This document shows, one piece after another, positions 37,001-41,997 of a stretch of DNA of 52,439 nucleotides; the first letter of the stretch is position 1; each line of letters begins with the position of its first letter. The notes below the pieces were generated by a model. That model was not told the origin of the DNA, did not search any database, and saw nothing but the letters and a program-made list of their open reading frames with translations. The translations under genes and the position numbers were made by a program. This DNA is from CAJQQY01 sp964352225 (GTDB lineage Bacteria > Bacteroidota > Bacteroidia > Chitinophagales > Saprospiraceae). The stretch is taken from assembly GCA_964352225.1 (NCBI GenBank), contig CAYGRM010000006.1, forward strand, positions 1 to 52,439, in the 5' to 3' direction.

Positions 37001-38588
37001 CCTTAAAAGAAATGGTGTAGGCTCAACCGGATTACCTTTAGCCATGGATGATCTCCAATACACCTACTTTACTAACTCCAATCGCCTACGACATGTAGCT
37101 GATAACCCCAACTTTACCAATAATTATCCAGATGATATTGACCATCAGACCAATCCGAGTAATTATGAATATGATAAAATTGGTAATCTGATAAAAGACG
37201 CTGCTGAAGGCATCTCCAATATCGAATGGAACGTCAGCGGCAAGGTGACTAAGATAGAAAAAACCAACGGCGACATCATACAGTTCTGGTATGATGCTTT
37301 AGGCAATCGGTATAAAAAAAGATTCAACAATGAAACCACATTTTATGTGCATGATGCAACTGGAAATGTCATTTCTACTTACAAAACCAGACCTGCCGGG
37401 TTACATTGGGAGTCGGCTTTCATCTATGGAAGCAAACGCTTAGGAACATATAACCCCGATCTCTGCCTGCCTTGTTTACCCCAGACTGGAGGTGGCTCAG
37501 GAAGTGGCGGGGGAGCTCGTATGATTGAACCCGCCAAAGATGGACAATATCAAAACATCCGAGGAAGCCGACAATATGAATTGAGTAATCATCTAGGTAA
37601 TGTACTAGCAACCATTAGTGATCGAAAGCTACCACAGGATCCGAGTAATAGTGGAAACATTGAATATTTTAAAGCGAATATTAAATCAGCACAGGATTAC
37701 TATGCTTTTGGTTCATTGATGCCGAATCGGACGACGGGGGATTATCGGTTTGGTTTCCAGGGACAAGAACAAGATGATGAGGTCAGAGGCAAAGGGAATA
37801 GTGTGAATTATAAGTTTCGGATGCATGATCCAAGACTGGGTCGGTTTTTTGCGGTGGATCCTTTATCAAGGAAGTATGCGTATAATTCTACCTATGCTTT
37901 TAGTGAGAATAAGTTATTGGATGGAATAGAATTGGAAGGGCTAGAAGTCCAACTTTTACAGGATGCAACACAAGTTAAAAAGACATTAATTCATGATCCG
38001 GCTTTAAGCAATACTAATTCTATTGATGTTGAAGAAAATGCTTTTATTTCCATGCTAAGGCAAGCAGATGTTTGGTTCGAAAGTAAAAAAGGTGAAGGAG
38101 GTACCATACCTTATGGAGAGCATTATTATATGAAAGAAGGTGGAGACGATCCAACAAGGGATAAATCAGAAACCAACCCTCCCTCTGTATCAATGGATGA
38201 TTTTGTACCGTTATTGCCAACCGGAAAAAGTAGAGGAGGATTTGCAAAACAATCTAGTAAAAAACCTAAAGAAATTGATAAAACTGTTAAAAATTTTAAA
38301 TCAAATGTAAAAGGAATAGTTGGAAAAACAGATAAAGCTGTTCAAGCCATAATTGATAATTCAAATGGACAGACAAGTTCCACAACTAAAAATACATTTA
38401 CACCTTTCACAGTTATGAGAAATATGGAATTCAGTCGTGATTCAAAATTTAAAAATAATATTCAAATTTCAATATACGGGTATAAAGGAAAAGAATTCTT
38501 TATAAAGGGTACAACAGATGAAAATAATAACACGACTTTTGAATTTGTTAATAAAAAAGAATATGACGATTTTAAAGAAAATGACTAA
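31068..38588 (+). CDS. Giant RHS-repeat protein with variable C-terminal tip
   Basis: 2506 residues. It has a signal peptide, then an FN3-like segment (~205-260, NISWMPIDGAEEYEIIWKHI) and Cys-rich beta modules (CMPVGTCYDCVYDFKI, CHLDCPKDTICTP). A field of YD repeats covers ~1555-2200 (ATFKYDAFGRLIISRNAKQL, YDALGNRYKKRFNNET). The RHS-associated core spans ~2225-2290 (FGFQGQEQDDEVRGKGNSV, RLGRFFAVDPLSRKYAYNS). The last ~215 residues (from about 37937) are a different, Lys-rich, more AT-rich tip, as in polymorphic toxins; I do not recognise its enzymatic class. The core would encapsulate and release the tip. It is the last gene of the operon at 22470-38588. Confidence 0.85.
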   Translation: MKKSIQKIILLSILGILLPWQSLSIIEPTMVPTNGSVFMNQTGLVFAYQNRVSDYIATNQNWANGLHVKSLTNFVSLSMHWDNLKHIDFGFELEVPVIITPHNINTQVQPSITKTLKITYDPNTGKQYTQMDLYKFEDGYQVTLYVDADNIVFNVTSGAGTKAQVAEVIRLENQIIFEYYKDFDTNFKLMPNNVNIWLQGANVNNGIGEVNISWMPIDGAEEYEIIWKHIDDYDGNGGTISPSQLTVDFSDNYSQVIIDNNRYRFPMTYERGYLLFSVRGIGRNPNNLEERLYGSWSCAAPSSILGCFTSSVQNYQIKIYIPAHESDQLNWQTISSYAENGKRKDIVHYADGTSRVRQSATRINTDNNVIVGETIYDAQGRAAIEVLPTPTDNMVLRFRSNFNQVSAGNPYDWNNFDIDASCTSTTDPMVNISGASQYYSVNNPDKTGLRAYIPEANGYPFTQVQYTPDLTGRIRKQAGPGGTHYMGNPDHTETKYFFGTPSNEELDPYFGNEVGFAENYKKNMAMDANGQISLSYVDLKGNTIMTSLAGNPPNSMDPLASYQTQNMQIDLLAFDEVDSVDYSLTTQYNILVNTAGNHAFEYIVEGAQFTDGCMPVGTCYDCVYDFKIIVTDPDNCGDTLFYDSTTVGTLYDLSQSPQVLDISCSTPETWNSNNIPQNPFNPAGIAPFTIWLEVGSYTIHKELIVNEWAADEYVNHYLNDPNNTCIKDLQDFLDDALADIDTSGCEVDCDDYLAGIAAGGQPASSGTTPCDTLNNRCEIAYRAMLNDMSPWGQYAKYDPNSSQADAGAWAFPLSILNPNNKLEANNNPGSGKIANWQNPDPAKPYEDPDGTISIVGYYSNGNPIYPQDLSAKDFIAQFKSSWAKSLVVYHPEHCYFKFCESIEDSHLYDARMIATTSYTDAAQKDFMNPTTDPFFSNPPGNSKLNDFVNDFLTDFQGTGYSMWDLAMIITNCPGDPTQCAGQTFGNAKPDEEWATFRALYLAAKEEIQYKMRTKYAIENYCYNECIGADPFYFGRNQFLSYQIIGGSTTGYFDNEQPCANSTAYLYKNKNQRFPSIYSGNLFGGMDLYDGDPNQIIADLADWAEDEITDLCGRCPMEYQMDAFLSGIIEGGYVTGGSPNWAAPGLALPDLKAALNSNFLQVNTSPEGQKDKLTITFSGNCFAHLYLNTIINNQSGYSWQDVTSICCVNLYDYNSSGNYQPFTFEITFSDGTNVVSNGKFVGGTCHLDCPKDTICTPNPVASELRSIWNSLLSINRFEQNTLLGYPPVLPPVPTNISDHFNNNPVTWYKDNTKPNTYKICPNIYTGTVVILDPDKPNPDISPPKGTRSPSAGCCQMTFDFPIHQGQQIQISDIIQFTTLELDDSKADANGDIYEIIITGILQNGDEVKVGVANSCFVLGHCGPDCPPSSNPNAGAIAGARKPSKPQGSSKKKKGKNKIDVVSSPNGNTGVVITNPNSSSAPCYSTICDPPPEYPVETINPCVQDLLALAGFNANGMYQEYLDSLGKEVKRQYMEHCLSAAQTFNVSFKDARHHFTLYYYDQASNLVKTVPPEGVQPITNTNQLQQVKDHRNGVSGITAQYPSHKMPSVYTFNSLNQLVKQKIPDHDGPATFKYDAFGRLIISRNAKQLQSGHYSYSEYDQLNRIIEVGEKSNVGVKRQITTTSYDTPLKPQLSIPFPNQQQDNLRGRVATIAYYETQLYYQNKQPDHSTSYSYDIHGNVKSLVQSGKGIVGKVLEYDYDLISGVVHQVTYQRGKPDQFFHAFDYDADNRLISVSTSPNGLIWENDAFYQYYPYGPMARIELGTEGVQGMDYAYNIMGWQKGMNSGSLQPQHDIGQDGHSGSVNAWFARDAVGFILGYHDNDYQAIGTTSFVPDATGSQFQSSAKELFNGNIRRMTTALEPFMANSAPMGYTYTYDQINRFKQLEAHSSFIPSGNQWNATSAIQDYKTNVTYDGNGNIQTLKRNGVGSTGLPLAMDDLQYTYFTNSNRLRHVADNPNFTNNYPDDIDHQTNPSNYEYDKIGNLIKDAAEGISNIEWNVSGKVTKIEKTNGDIIQFWYDALGNRYKKRFNNETTFYVHDATGNVISTYKTRPAGLHWESAFIYGSKRLGTYNPDLCLPCLPQTGGGSGSGGGARMIEPAKDGQYQNIRGSRQYELSNHLGNVLATISDRKLPQDPSNSGNIEYFKANIKSAQDYYAFGSLMPNRTTGDYRFGFQGQEQDDEVRGKGNSVNYKFRMHDPRLGRFFAVDPLSRKYAYNSTYAFSENKLLDGIELEGLEVQLLQDATQVKKTLIHDPALSNTNSIDVEENAFISMLRQADVWFESKKGEGGTIPYGEHYYMKEGGDDPTRDKSETNPPSVSMDDFVPLLPTGKSRGGFAKQSSKKPKEIDKTVKNFKSNVKGIVGKTDKAVQAIIDNSNGQTSSTTKNTFTPFTVMRNMEFSRDSKFKNNIQISIYGYKGKEFFIKGTTDENNNTTFEFVNKKEYDDFKEND

Positions 38589-38599
38589 TCTAGTTTGTA

Positions 38600-38626
38600 G
38601 CACAACTCCATGGTGCATTATTCACC
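38600..38626 (+). repeat. Degenerate copy of the hairpin element found at 40048 and 40533
   Basis: gcacaactccatggtgc followed by attattcac resembles the 40533 element (gcgacacctc...ggtgtgtattattcac) in both halves. It begins 12 bases after the RHS stop. Its stem is poorly kept. Confidence 0.35.
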
Positions 38627-38700
38627 AATGGAAAACAAACCTCATCAAATTCATAATTTACTTCTTCATTATTGGGTTCTTCCTCTGAAACCACCTAAGT

Positions 38701-38814
38701 AACCCAAAAGCGAGGTGTCCTCTGTAAAGTACCTGAGGAAGTGATCCTAATCGTGATGTCCGTCCAATCAGGAGCAGGAAAAAAGCAGGGTTTAATTATG
38801 GAAATATAATTTCT
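38701..38814 (+). pseudogene. Decayed copy of the 5' module of the 41998 gene
   Basis: One frame reads QKRGVLCKVPEEVILIVMSV and then QSGAGKK, matching QKRADLWKVPEEVLLIVMSV in the 41998 gene and in the copies at 39548 and 40584. A one-base deletion in the A-run after GAGKK shifts the frame. Beyond it, LIMEI is followed by a stop, whereas the other copies read TGFNYGN. No start codon or signal peptide remains. This is the fourth, oldest-looking copy of the module. Confidence 0.8.
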
Positions 38815-38882
38815 CCCTCGCAAGTACAACCAGTCCAAGTTAAGGTAAAATTAATTCATTAAAACAGCCAACTAAAACCAAA

Positions 38883-39467
38883 ATGATCTGGATAATAGAA
38901 AATGTCAACAGCTCCCAACTCTTAATACTGTTCTTGGCTCCAATAGCCGGATGGCTATTACATTTATTTTTCCCAAAGGAAAAACGAATCTACGTCGCCA
39001 CCCTTTTTGGAGTTCTGCTGCTACCAAGTTTAACTGGGTACGATTTTATTTGGGGTGGGATGTACGAATTTTGTGTGATGATGATTCTTGCCATTTTATG
39101 GGCCTGGCTGTTGACAAGGATAAAAAGTAAATGGGCGAAAGCTATTTTATCCATAATTATTGCTGGGATATTGTTTGCAGTTTTTTTTATGCTTCTTATG
39201 ATAAGTGATTTTGCAGGGAGCAGGTCAGTCCATCAAAGCTGGAAGAATAAGGACTACCAGGTGAAGTTAATAAAGAGTCAAGGATTTTCAGGTAGGCCGC
39301 TGATGGTTTATGAATTGTATCACTTGCCGGTCTTTGGATTGTTTAATAAAAAAATCGAAAGCATGGCGGATCATCCCAGTTTCCCGATTGAAGGTTGTTT
39401 GCTGGAATTTAAAACAACGAAAGTACAATTTGATAAATGTAAGGAAGAAATCATTTTAGTAGAATAG
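38883..39467 (+). CDS. Membrane protein of unknown function, immunity candidate
   Basis: 194 residues. There are probably four membrane helices in the first 120 residues (SQLLILFLAPIAGWLLHLFF, RIYVATLFGVLLLP, FCVMMILAILWAWLL, AKAILSIIIAGILFAVFFML). A soluble C-terminal part follows (RPLMVYELYHLPVFG...). No family was recognised. It is the first intact gene after the RHS toxin tip, but about 290 bp away and beyond debris, so an immunity function is guesswork from position. The segment MYEFCVMMI has a near copy in the tail of the next gene (MYDFWVMMI), suggesting that paralogues of this gene once lay between the module copies. Confidence 0.55.
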   Translation: MIWIIENVNSSQLLILFLAPIAGWLLHLFFPKEKRIYVATLFGVLLLPSLTGYDFIWGGMYEFCVMMILAILWAWLLTRIKSKWAKAILSIIIAGILFAVFFMLLMISDFAGSRSVHQSWKNKDYQVKLIKSQGFSGRPLMVYELYHLPVFGLFNKKIESMADHPSFPIEGCLLEFKTTKVQFDKCKEEIILVE

Positions 39468-39547
39468 TATGGAAAGAGTCAGTTTAGTGAACACTTATGC
39501 CGCTTCTATAAGTATTGTGTATGATTCAATAACAAAAAACAAAACTC

Positions 39548-40093
39548 ATGATATCTAAAGTAAATTATTTAATGATATGCATCTTTTTCATTAGCATCAG
39601 TTGCTTCTCCCAGCAACTCATCGAACCCACTTCTTTTGAAGCATCAAAAGAAGAACACCAAAACTATATGACCTTCAATGAGGAAGAAGCACAAAAGCGA
39701 GGTGACCTTTGGAAAGTACCAGAAGAAGTCCTCCTCATCGTGATGTCCGTTCAACCAGGAACAGGAAAAAAAACAGGCTTCAATTATGGAAATGTCTTAT
39801 CACATGCATCACTTAGGAAGTATCCAAAATTTGCCAAACGAGAAGGAAAGTATGTACTCTGTTCCAAAAGAAGTAGAGGAGTAGAAGTATTAGCATTAGT
39901 TCTCCGTACCATGGAGGATAATCAAAATAAATCATTTAAAAATAATGAAGAATGGCTGCAATGGTTATTTGGAAAAGGTGGTGTACTTCATAGTCAGGCT
40001 AGCCAAGCGGAGATGTACGATTTTTGGGTGATGATGATTCCCCGCTCGCGACACCTCTCCGAGGTGGTGTGTATCATTATGCTAACAAATTAA
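39548..40093 (+). CDS. Truncated copy of the N-terminal module of the 41998 gene
   Basis: 181 residues. A signal peptide (YLMICIFFISISCFSQQ) precedes ~140 residues that closely match the N-terminus of the 1029-residue protein (LWKVPEEVLLIVMSV, GKKTGFNYGNVLSH, RKYPKFAKREGKYVL, SFKNNEEWLQWLFGKGGVL). After ASQAEM the two part, and the last 23 residues (from MYDFWVMMIPRSRHLSEV) are unrelated to the parent. Their DNA matches bases 39061-39087 of the neighbouring membrane gene and then runs into the hairpin repeat at 40048. It may be expressed as a small exported protein or be a relic; the clean frame argues for recent formation. Confidence 0.7.
   Translation: MISKVNYLMICIFFISISCFSQQLIEPTSFEASKEEHQNYMTFNEEEAQKRGDLWKVPEEVLLIVMSVQPGTGKKTGFNYGNVLSHASLRKYPKFAKREGKYVLCSKRSRGVEVLALVLRTMEDNQNKSFKNNEEWLQWLFGKGGVLHSQASQAEMYDFWVMMIPRSRHLSEVVCIIMLTN
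40048..40083 (+). repeat. Hairpin repeat element, copy 2
   Basis: gcgacacctctccgaggtgg followed by tgtgtatcattatg forms a CACCTC / GAGGTG stem. It matches the element at 40533 along about 34 bases and lies inside the 3' end of the truncated module gene. The two copies bracket the 122-residue membrane gene. Confidence 0.65.
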
Positions 40094-40119
40094 ACCGCTT
40101 CCACCACCTCTCTAAATTG

Positions 40120-40150
40120 AAAAAATAAAAAAATAAAAAAATAAAAAAAT
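40120..40150 (+). repeat. Octamer tandem repeat at the start codon of the 122-residue gene
   Basis: Three full units and one partial unit of (A)7T run straight into the ATG at 40149. The A-rich leader suits translation in Bacteroidota. Slipped-strand changes in copy number would change promoter or leader spacing, so a switching role is possible; I saw no promoter boxes to confirm it. Confidence 0.7.
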
Positions 40151-40517
40151 GAAAAATGAAAATATTCTAGACCACCAATACAACGATTTCGAAGACCTTA
40201 AAAAAGCTCTTTTAGTCGGTGGCTTCAAAAAGTGCTACACTAAAGAAAACGGAAGTGTAGTAGTACAGGAATCTGACGTTGTACAAGTTTCTGTTCATTT
40301 AGATAATGGAGAGCCGCTAGTCAAGACTAAGTTTCCACAAATAGGAAACTCTGTACAAATAATAAGTACTATTATATTACTGGTTTTGTTGGGTTACCTG
40401 GGAGTTCCTACTCTGGTGATGTGGGCTTCGGCTATCATTGGCGGGCAAGTAATTTCTTATGGTTGGTTTATGCCAAAGATCATACAGTTGAAAAAGAAAG
40501 TAGAAGATCTGTTGTAG
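40149..40517 (+). CDS. Small membrane protein, immunity candidate
   Basis: 122 residues with no signal peptide. An N-terminal charged domain (NDFEDLKKALLVGGFKKCYT) is followed by a beta segment (VVQVSVHLDNGEPLV). Two membrane helices then form a hairpin (~76-108, IISTIILLVLLGYLGVP, LVMWASAIIGGQVISYGWFM), followed by a basic tail. I recognise no family. It sits between two copies of the hairpin repeat and two copies of the truncated module. Small two-helix membrane proteins beside RHS genes are often immunity proteins, but nothing in the sequence shows this directly. Confidence 0.6.
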   Translation: MKNENILDHQYNDFEDLKKALLVGGFKKCYTKENGSVVVQESDVVQVSVHLDNGEPLVKTKFPQIGNSVQIISTIILLVLLGYLGVPTLVMWASAIIGGQVISYGWFMPKIIQLKKKVEDLL

Positions 40518-40532
40518 TTACGTTTTCCGATT

Positions 40533-40565
40533 GCGACACCTCTTTTAGGAGGTGTGTATTATTCA
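40533..40565 (+). repeat. Hairpin repeat element, copy 3
   Basis: gcgacacctcttttaggagg and tgtgtattattcac give a 7-bp stem (ACACCTC 40536-40542 / GAGGTGT 40549-40555). The element lies 15 bases after a stop codon and just before another module copy. It has no T-tract, so it is a repeat unit rather than a terminator. Confidence 0.65.
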
Positions 40566-40583
40566 CAAACAAAAACCCAACTC

Positions 40584-40967
40584 ATGTTACCCAAAACATA
40601 TTCCTTCTTCTTTGGCTTTCTCTTCCTGAGCATAAGTTGCTTCTCCCAACAACTCATCGAACCCACTTCCTTTGAAGCATCAAAAGAAGAACACCAAAAC
40701 TATATGACCTTCAATCAAGAAGAAGCACAAAAGCGAGGTGACCTTTGGAAAGTACCCGAAGAGGTCCTCCTCATCGTGATGTCCGTACAATCAGGAGCAG
40801 GAAAAAAAACAGGATTTAATTATGGAAATGTACTAACCCATCCTTCTCTTCGGAAGTATCCAAAATTTGCCAAACGAGAAGGAAAGTATGTATTGTGTTC
40901 CAAACGAAGTAGAGAAATAGAAGTATTAGTCCTCGAACAACATCACCCGAAAAATGAAAAACCATGA
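40584..40967 (+). CDS. Second truncated copy of the N-terminal module of the 41998 gene
   Basis: 127 residues from the ATG at 40584 (a GTG at 40554 lies within the repeat and is unlikely). A signal peptide (FFFGFLFLSISCFSQQ) precedes a module nearly identical to the parent and to the 39548 copy (VPEEVLLIVMSVQSGAGKKT, YPKFAKREGKYVL). It breaks off after SREIEVLVL and ends with HHPKNEKP. The remaining ~30 residues of the module (SFKNKEAWLQWLF part) are missing. Its stop overlaps the next gene's start (ATGA), so it has become the leading part of a two-gene unit with the lipoprotein at 40964. Confidence 0.7.
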   Translation: MLPKTYSFFFGFLFLSISCFSQQLIEPTSFEASKEEHQNYMTFNQEEAQKRGDLWKVPEEVLLIVMSVQSGAGKKTGFNYGNVLTHPSLRKYPKFAKREGKYVLCSKRSREIEVLVLEQHHPKNEKP

Positions 40968-41767
40968 AGCAGCTATTAATCCTCCTTATACTTAGCATCT
41001 TTTCCTGTAAAACCAATAAGGTGCAGCACAGTAACGAACCTAAATTAAAGCGATCGGTAGGCACCTACCGGGTGGTGGATAATGTAACAACGACCAACGA
41101 CGATTCTCAGATAATCACCTACTATGATAAAGAGGGTAATAAAGTAAAAGAGGTAACAAACATTTGTGGAATTGGCTGTACGAAATTCGTGTACAAATAT
41201 AATACGAAAAATAAATTGTTATCAGATCGAGTATACAGGGATGGAGCGCCGATGGTTTTTAGTGCATTGACCTATGATGATGAAGGTAATCTACAGACCG
41301 AACAAGTCATTCACTTTAAGGATCAAATGGTGGATACGATGCTAATAGTCTCTTATTGCGAATTTGATGAACAGCGGAATGAAGAAATACGATTTAAAAC
41401 CATCGACTCGGTGATCGTAGAGAAAATTGTGGTGCAAAAAGAAGCACACCAAGAATCCCTCAAGAGTTATTTTGTTAAAGGGGAGGAATATGAATTGTAT
41501 AGTGAACGATTGATCACTTATAATGAAGCCGGAAAAATAATCTCCAACGAGGAAGAATTTAAAAAAACAGGAGAAAAAATCAGAACTATCTATACTTATA
41601 CACAGATGAATGAAATAGAGAAATTTTCAGAGTATCGCAACGAGGAACTAATGGAGCAGTCTTTTCATACCTATGAAAATGATCTTCTCAATCAATCGGA
41701 GATCCATATAAAATTCGAGGGGGAATGGAGCAAAAGCATCATAGAATATGTACATGAATTTTGGTGA
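40964..41767 (+). CDS. Lipoprotein with YD-like beta repeats
   Basis: 267 residues. A lipobox (ILLILSIFSCK) suggests a surface or periplasmic lipoprotein. The body consists of YD-like strands (IITYYDKEGNKVKEVT, FVYKYNTKNKLLSDRVYRDG, LTYDDEGNLQTEQVI, LITYNEAGKIISNEEEF) that recall the repeats of RHS proteins and of MORN/YwqK-type domains. It ends VHEFW. Coupled to the truncated module, it could be an immunity or adaptor protein that binds the RHS shell by similar strands. This is inference from the repeat pattern and location. Confidence 0.65.
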   Translation: MKQLLILLILSIFSCKTNKVQHSNEPKLKRSVGTYRVVDNVTTTNDDSQIITYYDKEGNKVKEVTNICGIGCTKFVYKYNTKNKLLSDRVYRDGAPMVFSALTYDDEGNLQTEQVIHFKDQMVDTMLIVSYCEFDEQRNEEIRFKTIDSVIVEKIVVQKEAHQESLKSYFVKGEEYELYSERLITYNEAGKIISNEEEFKKTGEKIRTIYTYTQMNEIEKFSEYRNEELMEQSFHTYENDLLNQSEIHIKFEGEWSKSIIEYVHEFW

Positions 41768-41924
41768 TTTCCTTAATGTCCCGTCCTAAAATAACGTTAC
41801 ACCAAAAGTAACATGAAACGGAAAGACCAGAAAAATGCTACAAAAAACGTAGCCAGAAAAATATCGGAATGAGATAAATAAAACTGCATCCAACTGATTA
41901 TGAAGATTAAATAAATTACGATTT

Positions 41925-41955
41925 TTTGGATTGGTTTACTCGACGTTTATAATTG
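41925..41955 (+). promoter_or_regulatory. Promoter candidate for the 1029-residue barrel gene
   Basis: TTTG at 41925-41928 and TATAATTG at 41948-41955 (one mismatch to TAnnTTTG) are 19 bp apart. Transcription would start near 41962, about 36 bases before the ATG at 41998. The intact module gene therefore has its own promoter apart from the truncated copies. Confidence 0.5.
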
Positions 41956-41997
41956 AAAGGAGCAAAGCTAATTCATACCATTAAATAACAACTGACC

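Noticed and set aside
37476..37512. LPQTGG followed by a Gly/Ser-rich run in the RHS protein, resembling a sortase LPxTG signal
   Set aside because: It lies ~370 residues before the C-terminus, with no membrane anchor after it, in a Gram-negative organism without sortase surface anchoring. It is a flexible linker.
40554..40583. GTG start for the second truncated module
   Set aside because: It would translate the hairpin repeat and put ten polar residues before the signal peptide; the ATG at 40584 gives a normal signal peptide.
41768..41900. Segment beginning gtcccgtcctaaaataacg with a short frame MKRKDQKNATKNVARKISE, which looks like the end of an insertion sequence
   Set aside because: Only one end is visible, no transposase follows and no matching inverted repeat was found, so it cannot be called an element.
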